Shown here piece after piece: positions 13,168-26,629 of a stretch of DNA of 64,000 nt. The translations under genes and the position numbers were made by a program. The stretch's first letter is position 1. Every line of letters begins with the position of its first letter. The notes below the pieces were generated by a model that saw nothing but the letters and a program-made list of their open reading frames with translations, ran no database searches and was not told the DNA's origin. The stretch covers positions 11,378,920-11,442,919 of the forward strand of contig NC_133938.1 in NCBI RefSeq assembly GCF_031877795.1, given 5' to 3'. The stretch comes from Strix aluco. Lineage: Eukaryota > Chordata > Aves > Strigiformes > Strigidae.

Positions 13168-16100
13168 GTATGTTTTGTTTCCCATCTCTAACGAAATAAC
13201 CCTTTCATGGATCAAGAAAACCCAAGCAAATTTCCTCTTTTCCTAGCAAACGACAAAAAGGCTGTTTTGTGTTTTGCAGGAGGAGTTGGGGCAGGATGAA
13301 CATGGGGTTGTTCTGGGAAACCAGGTGGGCGTTGCCCTGAGCTTGCTGTAGTGTAGCACAGTCCTGAATGTGTGATCTGCAGAGCCGGTCAGGGGATGCC
13401 GTGTAGCCTTGGCCATTTGGTAGAAGAGCATCCATGGGGTGTGAAAGAGCCCAGTAGAGGTGCCAAGCATCTTGGATGGGATCTGGGGTTTGGGGTTGCT
13501 GTAGGAAGAGCAGGGGTGGTGGGCTGGGAGACGGCGGGTAGCCTTTGGTTGCAGGTTGGTGTCTGAACACGCTGTGCATAGGAATGTGTCCCCAAGTCCT
13601 CTCTAGGTAGGGCTGCCACATTGTCTGCTGCAACCCCTCTGCAGTGTTTTTGCTGTCTGGGAGCGTGAGGTGGCCCAGGCTGGGGCTGAGCCAGGCAGCC
13701 AGAACAGGCACAGCAACAGGAACGCCATGCAGTATCGACACTGCTGCCTCTGGTTCTTGGTGAACTGCTTTGGGTCAGGGCTTTGCAACTGATTGCCAAA
13801 TTGCGGGTCTTTAACACATTCCTGGAGCTCCAGAGCCCTTCGCGGGGAGCTGAAGGTGAGCAGCAGTGAGCTGCTGTGTTCTTGCTGCCTTCTTTGCACA
13901 AGTCTGCAGACCACAGGCTGAAACTTTCGCGTGTTGACATTGCAGCACCTCTGAGACCTTTATGTGTGAGGTGCTGCTCTTACTGCAGCTTTTTTTCCAG
14001 TTAAAACTTCTTTGGAGTTAAAAACTGTACAGATAAGTCTCAAAGAGATCTGTATAGAATCATGGACCATATATCTAATTATACACAGTAGATGAAACTT
14101 TACTGTAAAGCAGCAGATGTAAGAATTAAAAAAAGGAGTTGGGCAAGCATTTTATGTTTTCCTATTTTAATTTGTCCCCTGAGTCTGTTACGTTTTGAGG
14201 TAAATCTTAAGTTATATTTAATTTTTTCAGTTGGGAAGTATCTCCTCCCTTTTGACTCTCCCCTCTTTTAACCCTGCCTTATTTTATCCATAAACTGGAC
14301 TAGCCATATTTGACATACTTGCTAAAACAAGGGGCATCTGGCCTGAAAGTTGAAAAATCAGGCTGTAAACCCCACCTTGGAAATGTTGTTATGGTGTGTT
14401 GGGAAGTTGTTGAGGTCAGCTGAGCTCTCTGAAGACTTGGACTGAGAGACTGGGGGTCTCATTAAGTTGGCTGTCTCTAAGGTCAGCTGGCATTGTTGAC
14501 AGATGGTTTTAGTACACTCAGAGGGCTCCAGCGCCTGGTGTGGTCCCCAGCCACTTCCTCTCATGGTGACTTCTGCTGTGTTGCTTGACCTGTTGCATTA
14601 GGAGAGAACTTCTGGGGACTGGAGGATGGGTGAGGAAAGAGTGCCTGGCCTGTTTTAAGCAGACACCTTCTTTGAAAGGTGGTGAGTGGGACGATGAAGT
14701 GTGCTCTTCTGCCCCTTTGGCTCATGATGAGGTTGGACCTTAAAAGCTCCTGCAGGTTTTGATGGAGAGGAACTGTGACCAATGTGTGACCAAGCGTGAT
14801 GGTGAACTTGGTGGCTTCTGGTGTGCTGCTTCTGTTTGCTTGTTTCCCAGTGTCAAAAATATTACTCACCAACAACAGGTGCAAAGCAGGTGGAGGATAA
14901 CCAAGAATGAGAAGTGGGGTTTGCAGTGCTTTTAAGCTACGCCTTCTGATATGGTGCAGAGTGGAGCTTAGCCCCCTTGCTCTTTTCCAGAACCTCCTAG
15001 ATGGCATGGAAATAAATGTGCATTGCCTCCTCTTCCTAGAGCTATCTTCATCTCTTACTTCTCTTGAGTCTGATTCAGTCTGCTTTAGCTTTGTGGACCC
15101 CATCCCACAACATAAAATTGAGGTTTTTTGGCTAAACCCCTTGATAGCAGCCAGGTTTTTTGAGATCAAGGAGCATGTTCAGACAGTGGTTTATGAAGCT
15201 GCTGGTTTCAGAGCCAGGACGCAGCACCTTGCTGATAAAACCTGCCCACAGCACTCCATGGTGCAAGGACAATGGTTTCTGAAACCATCTCACGAAATGG
15301 ATGGTGAAGAGCAGCACATGGCCTTGCTTTCTGCTGCTTTTGGGTCAGCGTGGATGAGGAGGCGATTGGCAAGGTCAGGCTGTTCCCATGCAGGTGAGGT
15401 GTACTGGGAGCAAATATTTGCTTCCCAGTTTGGAAGTTGCTGGTAATTTGGGAAAAGAGGGTTTCTGGTCACCTCCCAACCACACTGCTGGGGGCATGTG
15501 GCAAGAGTGGGTATCTTCAGGTGCATCACTCTGTCCACTTCGAGTCACAACCCTTACACAGTGCAAAACATCCATTATCTCTAAAATTTGTCACAGTGAT
15601 GTCGTTTGAAAGATTCCCATGCCTTGTGCCTTGCTTAAGCTGGAAGTTATTTGCCAGTGGCTCACGGTGGGCTGCCTTCCCCGTGCAGTACCTGAGGGGC
15701 AGAAGGGGAACTGGAAGTGTGTTATGACTGGTGTTATGCTTGCTGGGAGGAGAGACCAGTGGGAAATTTTGCTCTGTTGTCCTTCTGTCTGTGTTGTGAT
15801 AAAAATCTGCTGTTACTTAGGCCCTGGAAAATCATAAAAACTTACAAAAACTGCACAAGATAAAGATGAATGATTAGATGTTCCAAGCCATAGCTCAGCT
15901 CTTTGACTTTCACTATAGAAAAGAGGGTTGGTGGTGTGGGGGAATGATTTCATGGGAGTTGTCCATATGTGGGACTTTTGCTTGAAAGCATTAGTTTTTC
16001 AAGAGGGGTGAGCTTCTGGGTACCAAGGGCTCTTCCAAAAAAAACCTTTTTTTGCCCTTGAGTAATCCATGTAAAATAAGGCTTAGGCAAAAAGGAGCAA

Positions 16101-16509
16101 GCCAAATGAAGTCAGCGCAAGGAATCAGAGCTGTGTTACACTGGAGACCTGCTCCTGGGCAGACAGAGATTTCAGGCATCACCTGTTCCCTCTGCCAATG
16201 GTGTTGTCATCCGGTGCTGTTGGTGCCACCCATCACCTTTGGGGATTTGCAGAGGGGTTTAGCAGGCACAGCTGCCCCTCACATGGGGATGCCGTATTTT
16301 GGAGAGCATCCTGAACAGGAGATTGATGCTTTCCATGAGTGATCGTTAGCTCTCTGCTTTCCCCATATCTGAAAGAGGCACATGGCAGCGGTGAGGTTTT
16401 CTCTTGCCTGTCTGCCTGGTTTTTGGCTTGTTTCTGGTGGCTCCAAGCTCATCCCAGAGCCTGTGGTTCAAGCGCTATGGGAAGGACTGATGCCCGAGAG
16501 GGCTGTTGG

Positions 16510-16524
16510 GTTTTTTTTTTTTTT
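16510..16524 (+). repeat. Poly-T tract
   Basis: About 14 consecutive T followed by a pyrimidine-rich stretch. No flanking target duplication or retroelement body is recognised. Confidence 0.7.
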
Positions 16525-18739
16525 CTTTCCCCACCCATCCCCACACCCACACACTGGTCAGCCACACTAAGTTTTCCTGGATTGTGAGGTTTGATGAACC
16601 ATTAACCTAAAAATGCCCTGAGTAGGAAGAAAATGTTTCCAAGACTTAAAATTCTTGCAAAGCTTCTGAAGTGGGAATGGGAGCTGTGGTTTGCCTGAGT
16701 GGCTTTTCTTGCTCCTGGGTCTGCTGTGAACTGGCTTTGCTTTGTTGGGTGCAAGGGTATGTTTGGGATCTTGAAGAGACGGGAAGTCAGCCCTCCAGGG
16801 CCGGGTCAGCCAGAGGGGCCGCCTTCCAAGCAGATGTCCTCCTGGCGTGAGGCTCGGCAGGTTTAAGACAGGATGTCCCTGTACTGTGGAGGGCTGAAAA
16901 GATTGAAATAAGTAACAGGCCGGGAATGTCTGAATTCAGCTATGAATTCCTGGGAAAGAGGATTTGGCAATGGCAGGCTGTATCAGCGGACAGGCTCCAT
17001 GTCACGGGTGGAGGACAGCACCTCGCTGTCCCGCGGGCTCTGCTGGGTCACAAGCCCAGCATTAACGGGGCAGCGTGGCTGCATGAGGCCCTTCGCGTTC
17101 CAGGCAGTGCCAGGTCCAGCTCCAGTGCTGAAGGAGACCACCACCCTCCTTGTCCATTGCTTCTGTTACTGAATGAGGAGAGAAGCAACTAACTGTAAAG
17201 GGCAGGGACTCTTTGAGGTGTTAGTTGGATGCTGCTGTGTGGGGCTGCAGTTGTTAAACCATGGCTGCAGTGTGGTGGTATAGCCAAGTTAGGGGTCTGC
17301 TGGCCATGGGTATGGCCCAGAGGAGGACCTGGTAGATGTGGTTGTGTGTAAAACTGGAAGATGGGGTTGCCGAGGGAGGTGGGTGCAGAGACACCCAGGT
17401 GGGAGGAGGTTAGTTTTACTCCAGAGCAGGGTTAGTGGCTGTGACTTGGAGCCTGCTCATCACCAAGTCTCAGCAGTCCCATTCCTGAGGGCTTTCCTAG
17501 AGCTGCCTCTACAGCATGGGTGATGCTGCAGCTCAGGAAGGAACTGAAAGCAACATCCTGACCCGATTTTCATAAATAGTAATAGCACCTCCAGAGGCTC
17601 TGAGGGTTTGGTTGGGAACAGAATGGCTGGGTTCTCCTATGTCTGTCAGTGGCCAGCAGCAGATGCTTGGGCAGGAAATTAAGAAATGGGGCTGGAGCAG
17701 AGGGATGCTTCCCTGGTTGTGAACAGTCTTTCCAGCTGAAGGGCTGCCTTCGCCCTCTGCAGTGATGTGGATGCAGAAGGAGATGGCTTGCAAGGGCAGC
17801 CCTGGCCTCACATCTTCTGCAGCACTGGGATTATCCCTGAGTCTCCTTGGGGTGTAGCATCTGTTGTGCGCAGGTGGTGGGATGGCTGCTCCCCTGGCAG
17901 GGACTGCTGGCACCGCTCTGGGAGGCAGCAAGTGATGCAGAACTGGTGGGGCCAGAAACTTTTGGAGAGACCTGCACTTCTCCACCCCACTTTGACGCCA
18001 TCTTGGAGCTGCAGTTAGAGGTTTGGGAGAGGAGACCAAAGCTATTAAGAGCTGTGGATTAAATGGGGTGGGAGAACTGTGTAATCAAAAAACGGGATGT
18101 AGCACCAGTCTTTTTTCTTTTCCTTTCCCCATCGTGATCTTCTCGGCAGTTTGACTTTGCTAAATATTTTAACACTTTTCTAATTTCAGGCCGAGTGCTA
18201 ATATTTGAACAGGGTTAGTGGTCTGGCGGAGGTGTCCCTCTGGAGGGCTGCCCTCATCTCGGGGTGCCTGGGGCATTGTCTGGCCCTCTCTGCAACGCCT
18301 GAGGTTGTCCATCGAGGGATAACCCCTAGTGTAGGGATATTTGCTGGAAAGATGAAGGACTCATCGTCCTCCTGGCTATGTATGACTTTTTACCACGCGA
18401 CTTATTTGCTGTGGGCTGCAATGGAGCAGTTCATGGCTAGGGGTGAAATATGCGTGCAGAGGGTGTCCCATAGACCACGCTGGGTACAACCCCTGCTGCT
18501 TGGTAGCTGATTACACCGAAGTCTGCGAGATCTCCTTGCAACATGCATTTTGGGCAGCGTTTTTGCATTTGGAGCATGCAGCTGTTATCAGCAGGTTGGG
18601 TGAAAGGTTTTCCTTGAAGCTCAGGAGAAAGTGTTTATTATTTAAAAGGGTGACTTGGGGTGAGAGAGAAAGAAAGCGAAGCAGCCTAATCTTGCAATTT
18701 AAATATATTCCAAGATTCCTTCTGTTCGAGTTTGCTTCC

Positions 18740-18970
18740 TAGCCTTGATCAGAAGGAAATGCTGTTAGCTACAGAGTGGAATAAATCGAGGGCACCCTTA
18801 TCTGTGCAAGATAAATTACTATTGTTTAGGAAAGACACTCCAGGGATTGAAGAATTTAATTAAATACACAGGGATTATGAATATGCATGTAAATTAGACA
18901 ATCTAGATATGACATGGCTACAACTGCAGGGAATTGTTCGAACTTAAAAGTGTAATCATTCTTTTTATCG
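18740..18970. promoter_or_regulatory. Candidate enhancer with clustered homeodomain, POU and SOX-like motifs
   Basis: Within 230 bases lie ATTGTTT at 18821 (SOX-like), TTTAATTAAA at 18855-18864 (homeodomain), GGGATTA at 18871 (OTX/PITX-like) and ATATGCATGTAAATTAG at 18881 (POU plus homeodomain). There is no repeat or coding potential. Clusters like this are typical of deeply conserved neural or developmental enhancers. Motifs are short, so conservation would have to be shown. Confidence 0.35.
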
Positions 18971-19009
18971 GGATGTGGGGATGGGTAACAAATGAGAAGA
19001 TTCCCTTTC

Positions 19010-19300
19010 CCATTTGCCTCCACCTCGGCTGGTCTCGGGTCATTAAGCAGTGGGAATTACCCGTTGCGGATCAGCCCTCGACAAGCCCGCAGAGATGATG
19101 CGCCGGAGCCTTTCTCCACCCTAATGAGCTGCTGCAAGAGCCGATGGAGAAATGGGGGTTGTGGCGAGGGGCTGTCACTGCCCTGACCCAGATAAGGCGT
19201 TTGGGAAGGTAGGGGGATGCGGTTTGCCTTCTGCTGAGAGCGGGGAGGAGAGCGCTGCTGGCAGAGTGCGTGCTCCCGACGCGCTGCCCGCTCGCTGCCT
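19010..19300. promoter_or_regulatory. CpG-richer patch next to the motif cluster
   Basis: CpG sites increase at 19050-19110 and 19230-19300, immediately after the AT-rich motif block. The two together may be one regulatory unit. No gene is recognised. Confidence 0.22.
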
Positions 19301-19969
19301 GCTCTCTGGTACCGCCACTGGAAAGGAGTCCTTCGGAAGGACTTGGAAAGATCTTTGGTGTGGTTTCAGAGTGTCTCCCTAAAAATCAGGGGGTTAGAGA
19401 GTGCAGATACTGATTGATCAGCTTTTTTAGAGACTAAGCTCTAGATCAGCGTGAACAAGAGAGGTAAAATTGAAATGATTCTTAAGATACAAGACTCCCA
19501 AGAAATTGCGAATGAAGTGTGGGAACGTGCTTGTGCTGCCCTCCCAGTCAGGTCTGGGCTCCTTGTAACAACCTGGTGTGTGTGCTGAGCCAAGGCAGGT
19601 TCTTCGAAGGACATTAACCGCAATTTACAGTGCTGCCTTGAATGTGTTTAATTTGCAACTCTTAGAGGTGGCATTTAATAACAATGCAGAGGAATATTTT
19701 CTTTTTTTCCCCTGTGTTTCCTTTGTTTGACTTCACCTCCATCCACTTGGTTTCATTGTTCTGCTAAAATCAGTTTTCTGTATAGTTTGAGTTCAGGATC
19801 TGCAACTGAAGAAATAAACTGCTACAAGCCCCCCACCCTGTGAATTATTTTTAATTCTTAAAATAGTCAGCAAAATGTGGACATGATCAGGCTTTGAACT
19901 TGACTAGTCATTTAAAAAAAAATAAGGAGAGCCTGGATCTTGACTAGATGTTTTCAATTTTTTTTTGTT

Positions 19970-20530
19970 GTTGTTTCCCTCCATCTTTTCATTTTTCTCT
20001 TTTCAGTTGGCTGGAGCTGTATGAGCTGGACCTGTTCTGATGGGGGGGACCCCACAGACCTGGGGCAGGAGCGGAGCTGAGCCTATGGCTGGCTTCCTCA
20101 GGGAGCTGGGGGTGGTCTACAGGGCCAGGAGGTGATGCTGCCCTGGGGCACCCTGCCTCGGGGCATCAGCTTCTCCCACCTCCTCCACCCCCTTGAATGG
20201 AGGGTTTATGGTAATTGGGAGCTCAATCCTGTCCTGTTCAAGCCACGTGGGAACAATTCCTATTTATCACTTTGAAAAGTGGATGATTTTCCAACCCCTG
20301 GCTCATGGATTCTGATTAAAAAACAACAAGAACCCCCCCCCCCCATCTGAAAATGTAAAATATCTAAAGCCTCCACACTGCACATTTTTTTTCAGAAACT
20401 TTGGAAGACCTGCTGTTTTTTTGTCAAGGAAAAATATAATAGTGGGAGAATATTTGTATGGGTGCACAAGTGCATGGAGACAGGTTTGAACCTTTGTAAT
20501 AAAGTATTTCTAATAAAAATTTAATGTCCG
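19970..20530 (+). other. Candidate alternative terminal exon
   Basis: A strong polypyrimidine tract runs to CAG at 20004-20006. Joined to exon 1 in phase 1, the following sequence stays open for about 22-23 codons before TGA. Two AATAAA signals follow at 20498-20503 and 20512-20517. The parts for an early-terminating transcript are present, but such combinations arise by chance in long introns. The encoded residues resemble no domain. Confidence 0.15.
20333..20344 (+). repeat. Poly-C run
   Basis: Twelve consecutive C following AAAAAACAACAAGAA. Simple sequence; quadruplex-capable on the other strand only together with other runs. Confidence 0.8.
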
Positions 20531-23500
20531 CAAGACAGTGTTATGGCAGCTCATTACTATTAAAGGTCATTTGAAGAGTATTGATCCTAAATGTTACAGC
20601 CGAATGTAAACTTTGACTGTTACAGTTATTAATGTATATTTATGATCTATGGGATATGTGTAAAAGGAAAATGAGACTATAAACGGTATGGTGAGCTCAT
20701 TTGTTTCAGGATTGCCAAAGGCTGAGTTCACGCAATTCACCTCAGTTTTAAGCGTGAATGTCATCTTCGTGTTACATAGATTGAACCTTACTTATTTGCA
20801 TTTTTTTAACTGGCAAAATCTTTTAATCCTGCCCTAGAAAAGGGATGTGTACTTGAATTTCTGGTCATGCCCATGACACAGCCTGAGCTCGGTATCTGTT
20901 CCTAAATGTCTATCAGGGAGCAATATTTTGCATTCAGTTTCCATGCTGACACAGAAGCACCAAGGACTGAACTTTGTGTGTGACCAAATTGTTAGGATAA
21001 GTAGGAGCTCTGAGAAGCATGCATCCACTCTGGGTGTAATTAGAAGGTTATGTCAGTGAAAAGCAATTGCAGGTTTTTTAAATTGAATCAATTAAAAATG
21101 TTAAGGTTGCATACTGAGAGCAGGTGGTACTATATTTATATTTTTGCTATACTGTAATGCACCTATGTTTGCACATCTGAGGCAGAGGGCTGTATTCACA
21201 GTGAATTTTAAGGCTCTTTGTATTTAAAAAAAAAAAAAAAAACAGAGAAAAAGAAAAAAAAAAAAAACCAAGAAACCTGTGGTGGCAGGAGGAAGATAAA
21301 CGGTGCTTGTGATATTTCAAAGTCACATTAATCTTTTTTTCTTCCCTTTTTTTTTTCCTTTTAATGTATTACTTTCTTCAGGGAAATTGTCTCCTCATGA
21401 CTGCAGCGGATTAATGTGCACAGATCAGCTTCTGCATTATTTTTCTGTTTTGACAGAGTGGTGATTTTTATACACACGTCCCTTTCTGCCAAGATTACAG
21501 CTCGTGTTCTTGGAGTTTGGAAGACTTCCCTGCCAAGGAACGGGAAGCCGCCTTTCTGATGCACAATGCTAGCAAGAAACTCTCTGTGGGCACGGAGGCT
21601 GTGGTTTTGGTGGTGAGGATTGGAGCCTACTGGAGGTTGGCGAGGGTGAGTGCCCAGGGCCAAATCCTGGTGTACGTGCTGGGACTTGTGCCACAGGGCG
21701 CTCTGCATGGTGGCATGAAGATGGTGATGTGGTGATTAGCTGTCCAGCACGGTGTGGGCATCCAGTAGCACAGAGGAGCCAGCTTTGGAGGGGTTTGTGA
21801 CTGCTTTGAGACTCCTTCAAAAGATCCTGCTGTTCTCCAGGCTTGTTGATGTCAGCTTATTTGTTTTAAATTGCAGTTAAATATACATTTTTCTGTTGAG
21901 CTTTGGTAAAGTTCCAGTTAAACAAAAAAGTGACAACTGAGCCAGCTCTGGCCAACCTATGTGAACGGGACAGATTGGCTTTTTCTTCTCTCCCCATGGC
22001 TCCTGCAGTATCTCTAGGCACAAACTTGATGTTGCATTTCTGATGATCGTTGCATCCTGTTTTTAATGGTTTGTCTAGACAGTGCTGACATAACTATGAA
22101 AATAGTTTGGTGACCTAGTCTAGAATTAGTGCGCATAAAGAAATCAACCCTCGCTTCTGGTGTTTGTAATCAGTTTGAATGACTATATTGTAGAACAACT
22201 TAAGAGGGAGGCAGATTTGGAGTTGCTCCAAAGAGCAAGTCGTGAGCAAAACACATCCAAACAAACCCGTGCGGTAAATACGTAATGGGTAGGGAAAAAG
22301 CCTAAATGCAGGTTAGCCAAGGCTTGCTTTGGAGCTGCGTGGCAGCTTTATAAGAGTCTGGTGTAAGGCTGGATTTCCCCCTTGGTTGGCCCAAAGTTTT
22401 TCTGGGAAGCTCATAACCCAAACGCTAAACTTGGTCTGTGTGATGTTGTGCCCTGTATTTGGAGAAGCTTTGTCAGCATAAAAATAATGTGTTCCTTGCA
22501 AATGTCAGCTGTGTTGTTGACAGTGCCTTGGATTAGGAGTTTGTAAACTTTGGGATCGGTGGTGTGTCCTGGTGGTTAGCTCAGAAATATCTGGCACATC
22601 AATGCTGGTGACTCTCAGCAGTGTAATTGTACTGGATTTCTACTCTGGTCCTGGATTTGAGGCCAGTTCCTACAGCGCTTGACTACCACTGTAAGGAGCA
22701 CGTGACCTGCCTGCTTAAATTACTAACCCCAGGTATTTTAAGATAACATAAGTCTTCTGAGCTGTAGGGACTCTGTGGATGTATGGACCACCTCCCTCCT
22801 GTCATGGGGTTTGTTGTTGCAGTGATGACTCGAAATGAGGTCCTTGGTTGTAACATAGCAGCAATGAAGCTTTGAGACAGCTTCAGTTTTGGTGGGGGTA
22901 TGCAGAGTGCAGTCTTCATTGGGTTTGGTAGCCTTTGAGAGCTGGCTTGCTGTCATCCCCCCATTCCTGTAGTGGGAAAAATGGGGAAAAAAGGGCAAAA
23001 TATGAAACGTAGAGCTCATTTGCAGGGAAATCAATGACCTGTGAAAGGGAGCTGTCTGACAGAGCGGTTCAATGATCTGTGCTTTATGCATAGCTAGGTA
23101 GCACATGAAGGCACTTCCCAGATGTGTGAAAACTGGCCTCTGCCCTCAAGAACTCCCAGTTTGGGGACGGGAAGAGGTTTCCGGGCAGTGTAAGCAGAGG
23201 AGGAGGGAGAGGACAGGCAGGGCGTGCGCAGGGGTTTTGCTTGCTTTAGAGTGGAAGGAGAGAGATGGCATTGCAGATGGAGCCAGGAGCAGTGCCTCGT
23301 ACCAAGGCTCTTTGGGGGCTTGTGGGTTTGTAGACAGTTAGGATAGAAAAGTCCCTTTGGGTGGTGATGCAGCTGTCCATCCTGTCAGCCTGAGGCTTTG
23401 CTTTGTTTGCCAAGCAATAGCTTTTATTCTTGGATTGCAATGTGGAAGATACTGGAGCTGCAAGTGTCTTGGTGGAGAGGGGCGAGAGCAGGAACCCATG

Positions 23501-26500
23501 AACGAGGCTGCCCTGGGCAGGGGGTGTAGAGTGAAGACTGGGGACAGGTATCTGCCTGGTGTGCACTGAAAAGTCTACCCAGTGGTGTGCTGTAGGATTC
23601 ATTGGTGCAGACACCTTAAATGCTCCTCTCACTCTTCCTTCCCCTGGAGAAACCCCAGGGTAAGCAAGAGCAAAGAAAGATGGCCAGTGAAACCTGTGGA
23701 TTTGACCTAAATGTGGTGTTGAGGAGAGCTGGGAAGGTCTCCCAGGTTGGTATCTGCAGGAAAGAGCCAGGTGTGGGCTTTATTGGGGAGGGCAATTAGG
23801 AATTCAAACAGCTTTCTGAAAGTGGGAGACCTCTCCCACTCCTGCCATGGGTGGATGGCAATTGTGTGCGTGGGGCAGCGCCGATCCCACGTTGTGCAGG
23901 GGGATGTAGTGGGTCCAGGACCCTCAGCCTGCTGCCCTCCCTGCCTTCACCGACTGCTCCCCGTGCTGTTGAGAGGGCAGCGGGATGGAGATGCTGTGCA
24001 GCTGTGTGCGAGGGCTTGGATGCCCGATGATGGCACAGTGACTTTCTGTGCCCTTGAACCTTTGCAGAAACACCACCATCGCGATACCAAAAGGGAACCA
24101 GTCGTGACATTTCCAGGCCAGCCCCTGCCTGCTGTCGTTGGAGGAGGTGTTTCATGACTACCATTAGTTACATGCTTGAAGAGGGAGGAAACAAATCTTT
24201 ACTGAATTGGAAACCTTGTGAAAAGGTCACACTTCTGAAAAGCTGTGCATTTTAAGACTGCTCAGCTCTGCAAAGCTGCCTTTGAACTGGAAGAGTGGGA
24301 GTTTAACACCCTTGCAACAGCTCTAGGCATATTAAACCCACAAAGCCTGAGCTGGAACCAGCCTTGAAGTTAACTCTTGCTGGGTGCGTGGCCTCGGGAG
24401 GGGAGAGAAGCCCATCCGTGGTAGGTCTCCAGGGGGAAGCAGCATCAATGTGAACCCAACCCTTCTACCAGGCATCAGAGTTATCCACTTGGGAGGGAGA
24501 TGGGGGAAACTCCTGTTGTTGCTCAAATTTTGTGGACATTAAAGGGCTATGTGAGGATGTGGTTCCTGGGGAACCATGCTTCCTCAGTGCCAGTGGAAAT
24601 ACTCAGCTTTTTAAATTAAAAGATAAGGTAAATGTATTTCTTCTTGGTTTTGGTCAGTATATTGTGCTCAGTTAGTCCTTTTGTCTTGGAGACTTCCCTG
24701 GGCAGACCAGAACAGCCTGCCCATGTTAGTCATTTACTTTTCTGTGATAAAAAAATACCTTTTCCCTGCCCCCTCTCCTTGGGCTGTTGGGGCACTTGCT
24801 CCTTCCTGGTCCTCTAAATTGCTGACTTCCGAGGGTACCAGCATCATCTCTGCCTGTGTCTTCTCTCCTCTTCGGTGGCAAGATGAAGGTTGGCTCACCC
24901 CAGTGAACACTGATAGTGAATTTGCTGTTTGTCATCCACACTGCTATTAGCATAGGTAAAATCCCTTCATTACAGGCTATTAGTTTGAGATTGTAGGTGC
25001 TAATGGCCCCATTCAGGAGAGCACTAGGCACTTGCAAAATCCCTCTGATGGGCAGGAATTGATTGCTATCGATCAGTCCCAGAGCACCTGCTGGATGTTT
25101 TGAAGAGGCTTTAATACTGCTTACAGGGCAGCCGGTCCCTCGTTATCTTTTGGACCCTGTTGAAGCTTATAGATAAGGATCCCGGATCCTGTCTGCCTGC
25201 CAGTTCAGGACCCGGTCAGATGTGCCCACAGGTGCCCTCACCCTCTCAGCTGGAAGTTGCCTTCTGTGTCTGCACTGGAAAGCACAACAGGTAGCTTAGC
25301 CCACTGCTTAGGGTCTCCTCACCTTGCACAGGGCTTTGGACATGTCAACAGATACATCCTGCATCCTAGTCAGGGGAGTGGAACCATCCTCAGCCACCCA
25401 AATTCCCTAGGTTGGGATTCTTTGTGTGCATCCCCAGTGCAAACTGAACTGGAGAACTGCAGGGAGAACATTTGCTGCAGTGGATCTGGGCCATGGTGGC
25501 ATCTGGAGAACTTGGTCTTCTGTGGTTGTGCTCTAGCTGAAACTGGTCACCTGCTCCTCATTGCTCCAGGTAGATGCTTTGGGAATGTGACTTGGGTTCT
25601 CCTGATGGATGTTTCTGTACAATCCCCAATCTATAACTGAGCTGGAATAAGGTGGCAATGAGCATGCAGATGGTATGGGTTTTAGGAGCAGTGTCTGTGG
25701 GCAGCCCAAGAACCTGCAACTGCTTAACTGACCATCTGAAAAACCAAAGTGTGTCTTGTTGACTGTGGTCCGCTCAGGCACAGAGGCTGAGTGCTCTTTT
25801 GCAAATGCAGTGTCCCATCTCCACCATATGGCTTTTACTTCCATGGCTAGTCCCAAGAGTGATTTTGCTAGAATTCCCAATGTGTGTAAGGCATCCCCTG
25901 CTGCTGTGCCCTCACTGTTCCTTCTCAGCTAGGATGTACCTCAAGGTCCTGAAGGAGTGGGACAGGATTGAGAGGGACAGAAGGATGCTGCAGATAGGAT
26001 GTGCTACTGCTGACGTAGCCTGATGGCTTATGGTGTTGGCAAGAGCTCAGGGCACTGAGGAAAGCACATGAAAGGGTGTCTGAAGTGAAGACCTGCTTAA
26101 AACCAAGAGGAAAGAAAAGCTGGAGCATGGATGGATGGAGTCCAAGCAAGTTTGACCTCTGCTAGTCTCCGCTCAACATCTGAGCCACTGGGCACTGTGT
26201 CCAGAGGGACCTCTGACTTCTGCGTTGTGAGCTGATGTCATTTTAATTAAACTGTGTCTACCTGGCTGAGTTCCTGCTGGTGTAGGGGATTATTCTGAGG
26301 AGTCAGCTGGGCTGCATAGGTACTGGTCTCACTGCTGCTTGTATCCAGCACAGGTTTTCCCATGACACATTTTCATTCCCCCCCATCACTGGCAGTAGCC
26401 CTATCTTTTTCCTGCATCCCAGTGAGTGAGGTGGGAAGCAGATCTGGGGAAAGGCAGGGTAAAATGTTGGGCTCTGGCTGCCCCAATAAATACCCAGACT

Positions 26501-26600
26501 ATGGCTGTAACACGCTTGTGTCTCTGTGTGAGGCTGGGACCGCAGCATGAGGGTCAACCCATGGCGGGTGAACACTTCTAGCAAGTTAATAAATCAATTG
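20530..26600. other. Intronic sequence, no gene
   Basis: The first part (20530-21200) is AT-rich and repeat-free and might include conserved noncoding sequence. The rest is mixed composition with short non-homologous frames on both strands. Nothing coding is supported. Confidence 0.5.
21226..21362 (+). repeat. A-rich tract followed by T-rich tract
   Basis: Seventeen A at 21226-21242 and fourteen A at 21254-21267 are followed about 65 bases later by T-rich sequence at 21333-21362. The two arms are roughly complementary and could form a hairpin on the transcript. A retroposed poly-A tail is possible, but no element body is recognised upstream. Confidence 0.7.
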
Positions 26601-26629
26601 GATGCCTTTCCAGGCTGCGTGGCATGAGC

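Larger units (their letters stand above)
12480..18740. other. Intronic sequence, no supported gene
   Basis: Open frames of 160-200 codons occur here, such as 13205-13741 (-), 14561-15169 (-) and 14907-15446 (+). The last two overlap on opposite strands, none matches a known family, and none has a good start or splice structure. No interspersed repeat was identified. A tetranucleotide microsatellite at 13124 is listed separately. Confidence 0.5.

Noticed and set aside
13205..13940. Two minus-strand frames of 178 and 183 codons
   Set aside because: They overlap in different frames with no domain or family resemblance; chance frames.
14561..15446. Overlapping 202-codon (-) and 179-codon (+) frames
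   Set aside because: They overlap on opposite strands, match no family I know, and lack a start context or splice structure. A degenerate retroelement was considered but no reverse transcriptase or gag motif is visible.
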